From Fen-999 sp964530115 (GTDB lineage Bacteria; Pseudomonadota; Gammaproteobacteria; Burkholderiales; Rhodocyclaceae), in contig CAZGYD010000179.1 of NCBI GenBank assembly GCA_964530115.1, positions 1 through 23,131 on the forward strand: 23,131 bases of DNA, written 5' to 3'. Both the position numbers and the translations under genes were made by a program. Under the pieces are notes generated by a model. That model did no database searches, was not told where the DNA came from, and saw only the letters and a program-made list of their open reading frames with translations. Below are positions 14,748 to 22,917 of this stretch, one piece after another; within the stretch, counting starts at the first letter, position 1, and each line of letters starts with the position of its first letter.

Positions 14748-16682
14748 CTACTCGCGCGGACGAAGGATGGGGCCCTGCGGCTCGCCCAAGCCGCGGGGAA
14801 AGGGGCCGAAGTGCCGCGGCTCGCCGCGCATGTCCGGCCGCGGCCGGTCGTCGCGCTCGCGGACGTCCCGCTCGCGCGGCCAGCGGGGCTCGTCCCGGCG
14901 CGGGAAAGGCTCGGCGCCCGGCGCCGTCATCGGCCCCGGGAAGGGCCGGGGGAACGCACCGCCCGGACCGAGCGGCGCCTCGGGCTGCGGCACGGGGCGC
15001 TCCAGCGCTTCGCGGCGGCCGAAGGGCCGCTCGCCGGGATCGAGCGGACGCTGGCGCACCGGATGCGGGAATTCCGGCGCTCTCGGCGCCGCCTGCGGCG
15101 CGGATATCGGTGGCGCTGCCGGCGGTTGCACGATGGCCGGCGCCGGCTGCGGGATTGGCTGGAGCGAAGGCTGGGGCGCCGGCTGAATGGCCGGCTGGGG
15201 CACGGGACGCGGCGCAGGCTGGATCGGCGGGATCGCCGGGGGCTGCTGCGCGGGCTCCGGCATCGGCCGCGGCGCCGGTCTCGGGAAGGGCTGCATTTCC
15301 GGCCTCGGCACCTCGGGCATGCCCGGCCGCGGGAACGGCTGCATCTCCGGGCGGGGCACGGGCTGAGGCGCGGGCCTCGCCGCGCCGCCGATCGTCACCG
15401 GCTTCACGGGGTGCTCGCCGCGTACCGGCGCCCAGTCGCGCGTCTGCGGCGGCGGCAGGCGGGCGCCGTGAAAGCGCTCGCGGTGGAACTCTTCCTGATG
15501 CACCGTGATCACCGCGTTGGATTGGGCGGCATGGACGAAGCGGATGCGCGTGACATCGACCGCGCCGGCGTGATGCGGGCGCTGATTGACGATCCGCGGC
15601 CCGCCCCAGCCGCCCCACCAGACCGTGCCGCGGAAACTCGGCGGCCCCCACCACGGGATCAGCGGCTCGCCCCAGCCGAGCGCGACCCAGCTCACCGTGC
15701 TGCCGGCGTGGAAGAAGGCGACGAGCGCAGGCGCGTAGGCGGGGCGCGCGTGGCGCGGGCCCGGCGCCCAGGCCCAGACGCCATCGACGAAGACCCAGCG
15801 GCCGTGGTGGCAGGTCACCCAGCCCCAGGGCGCCGCATCGACCCAGGTCCAGCCGAACACCGGATCCCATTGCCAGCGGCCGGTGCTGTACGGGGTCCAG
15901 CCGCTCGCGACCACCGGCACCCAGATCCAGCCGTAGTTGCGGTCCTCGCGCCAGGCGCCATACGGGTCGAGATCGGAAGCCCCATAGACGCCCGCCGGCA
16001 CGTAGCGCAGGCTCTGCGCGTTCGCCGCATGGTCGGAACGTGCGTCGTTCCAGCGGTCCCAGCTATCGGGCGGCGGCGCGGCCCGCCGCTCGACGAGCAT
16101 CGCCCCGCCTTCGCCGTCGCGGATGAGCGCTTCCTCGCCATCGCCGACGTACTGGTTGCGGCTGCCCTGACGCACCAGCGTCGCCTGACCGCCGTGGCGC
16201 ACCGTGAGGCGCGTCACCCCGGGCCCGGCGTCGATACGGTAATAGCCGGCGCGGCCGACCATCACGGCGCCCTGCGGCGTGTCGATCTCGATCAGTTTCC
16301 CGTCGGCCGCGCCGCGCAGGTCGAACGACGCGGTGCCGGCATCGACGCGAAACTGCATAAGTCCCGCCTGATGGGCCGTCAGCGTCACCGTGGTGTTCGC
16401 GGTCATGCGCAGGTAATCACGCGCGCCGACCTGGATCTCGGCGGTGCCGCGATCACCAGTGTGGAGCGAATCCCCGGCAGCGAGTGCGGTGTTCAACTGC
16501 GCCTGCGCCCAGTCGCCCATGCCGGAACGCCAAAAGAACACGGGGCCCTCGACGACGCCGAGCCGCGGCGGCATCAGCGATTCCAGATCTTCTTCTGACT
16601 GCGCCGAGGCACCGCCGGCGAGCAACATGGGCATCGCCAGCACGAGGGCGAGGAAACGGCGGATGGCGGTCACGGAATCCAT
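14748..16682 (-). CDS. Exported FecR-domain, DUF6600-type protein with proline-rich tail
   Basis: The protein is 644 aa. A signal peptide (to about residue 27, GGASA) predicts export. A FecR-like domain (about 40-170, with GDRGTAEIQVG and IDTPQGAV) is followed by a Trp-rich DUF6600-type region (about 225-330) with repeats such as YGWIWVPVVASGWTPY and FGWTWVDAAPWGWVTCHHGR. From about 420 to the end it is low-complexity, with Pro-Arg-Gln repeats (MQPFPRPGM twice, QPAPQP). No TonB sensor partner is nearby, so a surface or cell-wall role is as likely as signalling. The ATG follows the lnt stop by 6 bp, suggesting co-transcription. No clear ribosome site. Confidence 0.85.
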   Translation of the reverse strand: MDSVTAIRRFLALVLAMPMLLAGGASAQSEEDLESLMPPRLGVVEGPVFFWRSGMGDWAQAQLNTALAAGDSLHTGDRGTAEIQVGARDYLRMTANTTVTLTAHQAGLMQFRVDAGTASFDLRGAADGKLIEIDTPQGAVMVGRAGYYRIDAGPGVTRLTVRHGGQATLVRQGSRNQYVGDGEEALIRDGEGGAMLVERRAAPPPDSWDRWNDARSDHAANAQSLRYVPAGVYGASDLDPYGAWREDRNYGWIWVPVVASGWTPYSTGRWQWDPVFGWTWVDAAPWGWVTCHHGRWVFVDGVWAWAPGPRHARPAYAPALVAFFHAGSTVSWVALGWGEPLIPWWGPPSFRGTVWWGGWGGPRIVNQRPHHAGAVDVTRIRFVHAAQSNAVITVHQEEFHRERFHGARLPPPQTRDWAPVRGEHPVKPVTIGGAARPAPQPVPRPEMQPFPRPGMPEVPRPEMQPFPRPAPRPMPEPAQQPPAIPPIQPAPRPVPQPAIQPAPQPSLQPIPQPAPAIVQPPAAPPISAPQAAPRAPEFPHPVRQRPLDPGERPFGRREALERPVPQPEAPLGPGGAFPRPFPGPMTAPGAEPFPRRDEPRWPRERDVRERDDRPRPDMRGEPRHFGPFPRGLGEPQGPILRPRE

Positions 16683-16688
16683 GTGCGG

Positions 16689-18149
16689 TTAACGCGAGAC
16701 CCGGGACCCGCGTTGACCTCCGATCAGTGCCGGCAGACAGGCGAGGACGGCCAGCAGCACGGCCACAGCGTTGCCGAAACGGACAAACGGCGTCTCCCCC
16801 GCGTGGCCGCGCACACTCACGGTAAGCGCACCGGCCGTGAAGGGCGGGAGGATGGCGGCCACCGCACCATCGGCCGCGACCAGCGCGGTCATGCCGGTGT
16901 TGGTCGCCCGCAGCATCGGCCGACCAGTCTCGAGCGCGCGCACGCGCGCGATCTGCAAGTGCTGCGGCTGGGCGAGGGAGTCGCCGAACCACGCCGTATT
17001 GGAGAGATTGACCAAGATCGTCGCCTCGGGCAGCGCCCGGCGGATCTCTTCGCCAAAAAGGTCTTCATAACAAATGTTGGGCATGAGCTTCTGATCGCCG
17101 ACGGAGAAGGGCTTCTGGTCGGCCGGCCCCGGCCGGAAGTCCGACATCGGGATGTTCACGAGACCGAAGAACCAGGCGAAACCCGGCGGCACGAACTCGC
17201 CAAAGGGCACCAGATGCACTTTCGCGTAGATCTGTGGTGGCGCGCCGCGCGCGAGCAGCACGGCGCCATTGACGACGCCGCGGTCCTGGCGGGCGGCGGC
17301 CCCGAGCAGCATCTCGCCGTGCGCCGACAGTTTCTCGATCACCTCGCGCGGAATCCGTTCGAAGAGCAGCGGGATCGCCGTCTCCGGCAGCACCGTCAGC
17401 CGCGCCGGATGTTCGTCCGCCAGCCGCGTGTAGGTATCGATCGAAAGCGAGAGATTTTCCGGCATCCACTTGAGGCTCTGCGGGACGTTGCCCTGGAGAA
17501 GGCTCACGGTGAGTGGCTCGCCGACGGGTTCGGTCCACTCGATGCCGCGAAGTCCCTGCCCGCCGGCGAAGAGGACCACCGCTGCGCCCCAGGCCGCGGG
17601 GCGTCGCCAGGCGAAGGCCGCGAGCCCGGCGAGCAGGGCGGTGAGCAGGCTCACGCCATAGACCCCCACGACCGGCGCGTAACCGGCGAGCGGACTGGGC
17701 GGCGTCTGCGAGTAACCGACCGAGAGCCACGGAAAGCCGGTGAGCACCCAGCCGCGCAGCCACTCGGTGAGCACCCAGACGCCGGCTGCCGCGAACCCAT
17801 CGCGAAACTCAGCCGTGGTAACACGCCGGCAACGCGCGAACAGCCAGCCCGCGAACGCCGGAAACAGGGAGAGGACGAGGCAGAACAGCAGGGTCGCGAC
17901 GACCGCGAGCGGCATGGCCATGCCGCCGACATCGTGCAGGCTGACATAGACCCAGGAGACGCCGGCGAGAAAACAGCCAAGCCCCCAGGCAAGGCCAAGC
18001 AGGGCGGCCTCGCGGGGGGTCGCAGCCCGTCGCCACAGACGATAGAGCACGGCAAGGGTGAGCACGGGCAGCGGAAAGAACCCGAAAGGCGCGAAGCCGG
18101 GCACCGTCGCCGCGCCCGCCGCGAACGCGGCCAGCATCGCCTTCTTCAT
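16689..18149 (-). CDS. lnt: Apolipoprotein N-acyltransferase
   Basis: The protein is 486 aa and adds the third acyl chain to lipoproteins at the inner membrane. An N-terminal membrane bundle (about 1-200) precedes a nitrilase-like domain. The catalytic triad is visible: E256 in LPETAIP, K310 in YAKVHLVPFGE and C360 in NICYEDLFGE. Start ATG overlaps the corC stop (ATGA). One copy of the 27-bp word (17804-17830) encodes part of RCRRVTTAEFR. The corC-lnt adjacency is common in proteobacteria. Confidence 0.96.
   Translation of the reverse strand: MKKAMLAAFAAGAATVPGFAPFGFFPLPVLTLAVLYRLWRRAATPREAALLGLAWGLGCFLAGVSWVYVSLHDVGGMAMPLAVVATLLFCLVLSLFPAFAGWLFARCRRVTTAEFRDGFAAAGVWVLTEWLRGWVLTGFPWLSVGYSQTPPSPLAGYAPVVGVYGVSLLTALLAGLAAFAWRRPAAWGAAVVLFAGGQGLRGIEWTEPVGEPLTVSLLQGNVPQSLKWMPENLSLSIDTYTRLADEHPARLTVLPETAIPLLFERIPREVIEKLSAHGEMLLGAAARQDRGVVNGAVLLARGAPPQIYAKVHLVPFGEFVPPGFAWFFGLVNIPMSDFRPGPADQKPFSVGDQKLMPNICYEDLFGEEIRRALPEATILVNLSNTAWFGDSLAQPQHLQIARVRALETGRPMLRATNTGMTALVAADGAVAAILPPFTAGALTVSVRGHAGETPFVRFGNAVAVLLAVLACLPALIGGQRGSRVSR
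17804..17830 (+). repeat. 27-bp hairpin word, copy 5 (reference copy)
   Basis: It begins GAAACTCAGC and ends ACACGCCGGC. Stem CGTG (17814-17817) pairs with CACG (17822-17825) around GTAA, a GNRA-type tetraloop. It lies inside lnt, in a reading frame different from copies 3 and 4. Confidence 0.8.
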
Positions 18150-18991
18150 TCGCCCGGATTCGGGGAGGGTACGCGCTGCGGGTCGACCAGCAGGGTATGG
18201 ATGCGGCGGCTGTCGGCGCGTAGCACCTGGAAGCGCAGGCCGTCGAGCGTGACGACCTCGTTGCGCTTGGGCAGCCGGCCCAGCTGGCGGATCACCAGGC
18301 CGCCGATGGTGTCGCAGTCCTCATCGGAGAAGCGCGTGCCGAAGGCCTCGTTGAAATCGCCGATTTCAGTCGCCGCCTTGACGCGATAGCGGCCGGCGTT
18401 GTCGAGCACGATGTTGCCGGCGGCTTCGTCGAAGTCGTATTCGTCCTCGATGTCGCCGACGATCTGTTCGAGCACGTCCTCGATGGTGACGAGGCCCGAG
18501 ACGCCGCCGTATTCGTCGACGACGATGGCCATGTGGTTGCGCGAGGCGCGGAACTCGCGCAGCAGCACATTGAGCCGCTTCGATTCGGGAATGAACACCG
18601 CGGGACGCAAGGTATCGCGCAGGTCGAAATCCCTGCCGGCGTAATGGCGGAGCAGTTCCTTGGACAACAGGATACCGATGACATCGTCCTTGCTCTCGCC
18701 TGTCACCGGATAACGCGAATGCGTCGCCTCGACGACGAATTCGGTGATCTTCTCGATCGGATCGTGGATGCTGACGGTGTCCATCTGCGCGCGCGGCACC
18801 ATGACGTCACGCACCTGCATGTCGGACACGGCGAGTGCGCCTTCGATGATGGAAAGGGCGTCGGCATCGAGCAGGTTGCGCTCGAAGGCGCCGCGCAGCA
18901 GTCTCAGGAGTTGTTCGCGGTCTTCCGGCTCGCGCATCAGGAACGACGAGAGCCGCTCGAGCAGGGACGGTTTGCGACTGTCCGGATCCAT
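18146..18991 (-). CDS. corC: CorC/HlyC-type CBS-domain protein
   Basis: The protein is 281 aa. Two CBS domains (about 65-190, with DVMVPRAQMDTV and MAIVVDEYGGVSGLVTIEDV) are followed by a CorC_HlyC domain (about 200-275, with FNEAFGTRFSDEDCDTIGG). There are no membrane segments, as in E. coli CorC (YbeX), which is linked to magnesium efflux and to ribosome metabolism. The ATG shares a base with the ybeY stop (TGATG), and the gene ends in the lnt start. Confidence 0.95.
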   Translation of the reverse strand: MDPDSRKPSLLERLSSFLMREPEDREQLLRLLRGAFERNLLDADALSIIEGALAVSDMQVRDVMVPRAQMDTVSIHDPIEKITEFVVEATHSRYPVTGESKDDVIGILLSKELLRHYAGRDFDLRDTLRPAVFIPESKRLNVLLREFRASRNHMAIVVDEYGGVSGLVTIEDVLEQIVGDIEDEYDFDEAAGNIVLDNAGRYRVKAATEIGDFNEAFGTRFSDEDCDTIGGLVIRQLGRLPKRNEVVTLDGLRFQVLRADSRRIHTLLVDPQRVPSPNPGE

Positions 18992-19440
18992 CAGTCTCGG
19001 TAGGGATCGGGATACCCCAGCCCCGCGAGGATTTCTTTTTCTTTCGCTTCCATACGTCTGGCGTCCGCAGGACCGGTTTCGTGGTCGTAACCCAGCAAGT
19101 GCAGCATACCATGGACGATCAGGTGGGCGAAGTGCGCCTCGGCCGCCTTGCCCTGTTCGTCCGCCTCGCGCAGCACGACGGGAACGCAGACGACGAGATC
19201 GCCGACGACGCGGGGATCCGACTCGTAGGCGAACGAAAGCACGTTGGTCGCGTAATCCTTGTTCCGGTACTGGCGATTGAGCAGCCGGCCCTCCTCCTCG
19301 CCGACGAAGCGGACGGTCACCTCTGCCGGCCGGTCGCAGCTCGACCTGATCCAGCGCCGCACCAGCGTCCGGGAAGGTAACGCCGCGTCTTTGCAGGCGT
19401 ATTGCACGCCGAGCGCAAGCTCAGGTAGTTTTTTTCCCAT
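18991..19440 (-). CDS. ybeY: Endoribonuclease YbeY (rRNA maturation factor)
   Basis: The protein is 149 aa, a metalloendoribonuclease needed for 16S rRNA 3'-end processing and ribosome quality control. The zinc motif HGMLHLLGYDH has H110, H114 and H120. TNVLSFAYES is the other conserved block. The ATG at 19440 makes MGKKLPELAL and overlaps the phoH end by 20 bp, across a run of seven A on the coding strand. Confidence 0.96.
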   Translation of the reverse strand: MGKKLPELALGVQYACKDAALPSRTLVRRWIRSSCDRPAEVTVRFVGEEEGRLLNRQYRNKDYATNVLSFAYESDPRVVGDLVVCVPVVLREADEQGKAAEAHFAHLIVHGMLHLLGYDHETGPADARRMEAKEKEILAGLGYPDPYRD

Positions 19441-20371
19441 GCGCCTCGTAGGCCTCGACGATGCGCGCCACCAGCGGATGGCGGACGACGTCACGCGCGG
19501 TGAATTCCGTGAAGGCCAGACCGCGCACGTCAGCGAGGATGCGGCGGGCTTCGATGAGGCCCGATTTCTGGCCCTTCACGAGGTCGATCTGCGTCACGTC
19601 GCCGGTGATCACCGCCTTGGCGCCGATGCCGATGCGGGTGAGGAACATCTTCATCTGCTCGGGCGTGGTGTTCTGCGCCTCGTCGAGGATGATGAAGGCA
19701 TGATTGAGCGTGCGCCCGCGCATGTAGGCGAGTGGCGCGACCTCGATGTGGCCCTTCTCGAACAGCCGGCCGACCTTGTCGAAGCCCATGAGGTCGTAGA
19801 GCGCGTCGTAGAGCGGCCTCAGGTACGGGTCGACCTTCTGCGCGAGATCCCCGGGCAGGAAGCCGAGACGCTCGCCGGCCTCCACGGCGGGACGTGTCAG
19901 TACGATGCGGCTCACCTGGTCGCGCTCGAAGGCATCGACGGCGCTGGCAACGGCGAGGTAGGTCTTGCCCGTGCCCGCCGGGCCGATGCCGAAGGTGATG
20001 TCGTGTTCCTGGATCTGCCGCAGATACTGGACCTGGTTCGGTGTGCGGCCGTGCAGATCGCTCTTCCTGGTCAGCAGCGCCGGCGCCGGCTGCTGCGCCT
20101 GGCTGCGGTTGCGCAGCTCGACGAGGCCGAGCTGGACGTCGTCGATCGACAGCGGCTGGCGGGCCGCTTCGTAGAAATACTCGATCGCCTGGGCCGCCAG
20201 GCGCACCCCGGCGGCATCGCCGGTCAGCCGGCAATGCTCGCCGCGCCGGGCGATGGTCACGTCGAAAGCCGTCTCGATCTGACGCAGGTTTTCGTCGAGC
20301 GGCCCGCAGAGGTTCGCCAGGCGGTCGTTGTCCACCGGCTCCAGGGCGAACTCGAAAGCGCGGGCTCTCAC
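19421..20371 (-). CDS. phoH: PhoH-like P-loop NTPase
   Basis: The protein is 316 aa (also named YbeZ). The N-terminal RNA-binding-like region (LCGPLDENLRQIE) precedes the NTPase with Walker A GPAGTGKT (130-137) and Walker B FIILDE (226-231), followed by AQNTTPEQMKMFLTRIG. It is linked with YbeY in ribosome maturation. The GTG start at 20371 overlaps the miaB TGA (GTGA) and gives the expected N-terminus MRARAFEFALEPVDN. The open frame continues far upstream inside miaB but that part is not the real protein. Confidence 0.95.
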   Translation of the reverse strand: MRARAFEFALEPVDNDRLANLCGPLDENLRQIETAFDVTIARRGEHCRLTGDAAGVRLAAQAIEYFYEAARQPLSIDDVQLGLVELRNRSQAQQPAPALLTRKSDLHGRTPNQVQYLRQIQEHDITFGIGPAGTGKTYLAVASAVDAFERDQVSRIVLTRPAVEAGERLGFLPGDLAQKVDPYLRPLYDALYDLMGFDKVGRLFEKGHIEVAPLAYMRGRTLNHAFIILDEAQNTTPEQMKMFLTRIGIGAKAVITGDVTQIDLVKGQKSGLIEARRILADVRGLAFTEFTARDVVRHPLVARIVEAYEAHGKKTT

Positions 20372-21702
20372 GATTCGCGGGTCACCACTTCGCCGCGCAG
20401 GCTGTGCGGCAAGGCGGCCGTGATGCGCACATCGACGAAATGGCCGACGAGGCGCGGCGCGCCGGCGAAATTGACGATGCGGTTGTTGTCGGTGCGCCCG
20501 GCGAGTTCCTGGCCGTTCTTCTTCGATGGCCCTTCGACGAGGACGCGCTGCACCGTGCCGACCATGCGCTGCGAGACGGCGAACGCGAGTTCGTCGATCC
20601 GCTTCTGCAGGCGCATCAGGCGTGCGGTCTTGACCTCGGCCGGCGTGTCGTCGGTCATCTCGGCGGCAGGTGTACCGGGGCGCGGGCTGAAGATGAAGGA
20701 GAAGCTGGCATCGAAACCGACCTCGTCGATGAGGCGCATGGTCTTCTCGAAATCCTCTTCCGTCTCGCCCGGGAAGCCGACGATGAAATCCGTGGAGATC
20801 GAGATGTCGGGCCGCGCCGCGCGCAGCTTCCTGACCAGAGACTTGTACTCGAGCACGGTGTAGCCGCGCTTGATCGCCGCGAGGATTCGGTCCGACCCCG
20901 TCTGCACCGGCAGGTGCAGGTGCGAGACGAGTTTCGGCACCGACCTGTAGAGGTCGACGAGCCGCGGCGTCATCTCGCGCGGATGTGACGTCGTGTAGCG
21001 GATGCGCTCGATTTCCGGCATCGCCGCGACGGCCTCGATGAGCAGCGCGAGGTCGGCGGTGTCGCCGTCCGGCATCTCGCCGCGCCAGGCATTGACGTTC
21101 TGGCCGAGCAGATTGACTTCCCGGACGCCCTGCGAAGTCAGCCGCCGTATCTCGCCGAGCACGTCGTCGAGAGGCCGCGAAACCTCGTCGCCGCGCGTAA
21201 AGGGCACGATGCAGTAGGTGCAGAACTTCGAGCAGCCCTCCATCACCGAAACGAAGGCCGATGCACCTTCCACGCGCGCTTCGGGCAGACGGTCGAACTT
21301 CTCGATTTCGGGAAAGGAGACGTCGATGGCCGCCCGGCCGCTCGCCCGGCGCCTTTCGATCAGCTCGGGCAGCCGGTGCAGGGTCTGCGGCCCGAAAACG
21401 ACATCGACGAAAGGCGCGCGGGCGACGATCGCCTCCCCCTCCTGGCTGGCAACGCAGCCGCCGACGCCGATGACCAGATCGGGCTTCTGCTGCTTGAGCA
21501 GCCGGACGCGTCCGAGTTCGTGGAAGACCTTTTCCTGCGCCTTCTCGCGCACGGAACAGGTATTGAAAAGAATGATGTCCGCCTCTTCTGCACGGTCGGT
21601 CTTCACGGCGCCATAGGCGGAACCGAGTACGTCGGCCATCTTGTCCGAGTCGTACTCGTTCATCTGGCACCCGAAGGTTCGGATGAACAGCTTCTGCGAC
21701 AT
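20368..21702 (-). CDS. miaB: tRNA-2-methylthio-N6-dimethylallyladenosine synthase
   Basis: The protein is 444 aa, a radical-SAM methylthiotransferase that modifies A37 of tRNAs reading U-starting codons. The auxiliary cluster cysteines are C12, C49 and C83. The radical-SAM motif is C157, C161, C164 in EGCSKFCTYCIVPFTRG. A C-terminal TRAM domain (about 375-440) is present. It starts inside the stop codon of the small upstream gene (TGATG) and leads the miaB-phoH-ybeY-corC-lnt string. Confidence 0.97.
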   Translation of the reverse strand: MSQKLFIRTFGCQMNEYDSDKMADVLGSAYGAVKTDRAEEADIILFNTCSVREKAQEKVFHELGRVRLLKQQKPDLVIGVGGCVASQEGEAIVARAPFVDVVFGPQTLHRLPELIERRRASGRAAIDVSFPEIEKFDRLPEARVEGASAFVSVMEGCSKFCTYCIVPFTRGDEVSRPLDDVLGEIRRLTSQGVREVNLLGQNVNAWRGEMPDGDTADLALLIEAVAAMPEIERIRYTTSHPREMTPRLVDLYRSVPKLVSHLHLPVQTGSDRILAAIKRGYTVLEYKSLVRKLRAARPDISISTDFIVGFPGETEEDFEKTMRLIDEVGFDASFSFIFSPRPGTPAAEMTDDTPAEVKTARLMRLQKRIDELAFAVSQRMVGTVQRVLVEGPSKKNGQELAGRTDNNRIVNFAGAPRLVGHFVDVRITAALPHSLRGEVVTRES

Positions 21703-22055
21703 CAGGGCCGGGCCGCCGCTTCCTGTTGCGAGAGGATCCAGATCCTGGAAATCGCCCCGGAAAGGTCCGTCTGGTAGCGCACCGGCACGGCACGCGGCAC
21801 CATGCCGGGCAGAACCAGCGTATTGAAGGGGTCACGGATCTGCACGCCGGGCGCGAGCAGCATGGGCTGACCGTCGACGATCGCACTCGTCGGGCTGGTA
21901 ACCGTCATTTCGCCCATTTTCGTGTCGGCCGGGATGACGCGCGGCGCGCCCACTTCCGGCACCGGCGGAACGGGCGGCGGCAGATTCGCGATCTCCTGTA
22001 CCACTCCGCCGATGACGGTGGTGACGATGACGGCAGAAATCGGATCGAGCGGCAT
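21702..22055 (-). CDS. Small conserved protein of unknown function upstream of miaB
   Basis: The protein is 117 aa from the ATG at 22055 (120 aa if the ATG at 22064 is used). It is not assigned to a named family. A hydrophobic N-terminus (ISAVIVTTVIGGVV) suggests a signal or anchor. A proline-rich linker and a C-terminal part with GQPMLLAPGVQIRDPFN and PVRYQTDLSGAISRIWIL follow. Similar small proteins upstream of miaB are recalled in related betaproteobacteria. The start at 22055 is chosen because a perfect -10 box (TATAAT) ends 7 nt before it and overlaps the other candidate. It is translationally coupled to miaB. Confidence 0.7.
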   Translation of the reverse strand: MPLDPISAVIVTTVIGGVVQEIANLPPPVPPVPEVGAPRVIPADTKMGEMTVTSPTSAIVDGQPMLLAPGVQIRDPFNTLVLPGMVPRAVPVRYQTDLSGAISRIWILSQQEAAARP

Positions 22056-22062
22056 GCCGATC

Positions 22063-22068
22063 ATTATA
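22063..22068 (-). promoter_or_regulatory. -10 box (TATAAT) of the miaB operon
   Basis: The minus strand carries a perfect TATAAT at 22068-22063, 7 nt before the chosen start codon. No good -35 hexamer is found at 16-18 bp. It is the only evident promoter for the operon running from here to the fecR-like gene. There is no Shine-Dalgarno between it and the start. Confidence 0.55.
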
Positions 22069-22095
22069 GATGGCCGGCCGCGGTCCCGATACTGC

Positions 22096-22101
22096 TAACA
22101 T
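22096..22101 (+). promoter_or_regulatory. Candidate -10 box of queC
   Basis: TAACAT lies 6 nt before the queC ATG in the 52-bp divergent gap. No convincing -35 hexamer is present, and no Shine-Dalgarno precedes the ATG. Together these suggest a leaderless or very short leader transcript. The two divergent -10 boxes are 27 bp apart. Confidence 0.4.
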
Positions 22102-22107
22102 CGATTC

Positions 22108-22791
22108 ATGAACCCCGCCGTCGTTCTGCTCTCGGGAGGCCTCGATTCGGCCACGACCCTCGCGGTCGCGCGGGAACGGGGCTTCGCCTGTCATTGTCTT
22201 TCGGTCGATTACGGCCAGCGCCACGCCGCGGAACTCGAGGCCGCAGCGCGCGTCGCGGCGGCGCTCGGGGCACGCGAACATCGCACCGTCCATATCGACA
22301 TCGACCAGTTCGGGGGCTCGGCCCTGACCGACCAAGCCATCCCCGTGCCCACCGGCGGCGTCGGGCCGGGCATTCCGGTGACCTATGTGCCGGCGCGGAA
22401 TACGATCATGCTCGCGCTGGCGCTCGCCTGGGCCGAGGTTTTGTCGGCCCAGGACATCTTCATCGGCGTAAACGCCGTCGACTATTCCGGCTATCCCGAT
22501 TGCCGCCCCGAGTTCATCCGCGCCTTCGAAGCCATGGCCAACCTGGCGACGAAGTCCGCCGTGGAAGGACACCGACTGACCATCCACGCACCGCTCATCG
22601 ATCTGAGCAAGGCCGACATCATCCGCACCGGCCATCGGCTGGCCGTGCCGTATGCGCTAACCGTTTCCTGCTACCAAGCGGATGCCGAAGGCCGGGCCTG
22701 CGGCCGCTGCGATTCATGCCGACTCCGCCGCGCAGGCTTTGTCGATGCCGGCATTCCCGATCCCACGATCTACGCAAAACCGGGCCCCTGA
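22108..22791 (+). CDS. queC: 7-cyano-7-deazaguanine synthase
   Basis: The protein is 227 aa and converts 7-carboxy-7-deazaguanine to preQ0 with ATP and ammonia, in the queuosine tRNA-modification pathway. The PP-loop SGGLDS is at 9-14, SVDYGQRH follows, and the C-terminal zinc site has C188, C198, C201 and C204. YVPARNTIML and VNAVDYSGYPDCRPEF are diagnostic. It is the only recognised plus-strand gene and is divergent from the miaB operon. No queD or queE lies in the window. Confidence 0.97.
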   Translation: MNPAVVLLSGGLDSATTLAVARERGFACHCLSVDYGQRHAAELEAAARVAAALGAREHRTVHIDIDQFGGSALTDQAIPVPTGGVGPGIPVTYVPARNTIMLALALAWAEVLSAQDIFIGVNAVDYSGYPDCRPEFIRAFEAMANLATKSAVEGHRLTIHAPLIDLSKADIIRTGHRLAVPYALTVSCYQADAEGRACGRCDSCRLRRAGFVDAGIPDPTIYAKPGP

Positions 22792-22917
22792 AAGCCAAGA
22801 GAATTAGAAAAAACTAATACATCGCTGCGTTGCATCATAGAACGGCGTTATTTCTGGAAAGAAACGATTCGCTTGCCTTTCAGAGCGGGCATCCGCGACA
22901 ATCGCACCTGTATGATC
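22792..22917. other. AT-richer spacer after queC
   Basis: This 126-bp gap is clearly richer in A and T than the rest of the window, at least to about 22880. ATTAG/CTAAT (22803-22807 with 22814-22818) forms a small inverted repeat around six A. It lacks the GC stem and T tract of an intrinsic terminator. No gene is seen. It ends at the sharp edge of the 186-bp repeat. Confidence 0.6.

Noticed and set aside
14568..16598. Long plus-strand frame (676 codons) opposite the fecR-like gene and arsR
   Set aside because: It is a mirror of the Pro- and Trp-rich coding sequence, very Arg/Gly-rich, with no domain and no promoter or ribosome site.
19421..19440. A7 run in the phoH/ybeY overlap as a programmed frameshift site
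   Set aside because: A -1 slip would not enter the ybeY frame, and ybeY has its own ATG right there. No supporting structure was seen.
21130..21160. Possible sixth copy of the 27-bp word in miaB (GTCAGCCGCCGTAT)
   Set aside because: It matches well only over TCAGCCG and CGCCG, lacks AAACTCAG, and needs a one-base shift. It is too weak to count without a profile search.
19421..21886. Very long minus-strand frame joining phoH to sequence inside miaB
   Set aside because: The upstream two thirds is an out-of-frame reading of miaB. The GTG at 20371 gives the normal PhoH N-terminus and overlaps the miaB stop.
22801..22820. ATTAG-A6-CTAAT as an intrinsic terminator of queC
   Set aside because: The stem is only 5 bp and AT-rich with no following T tract.
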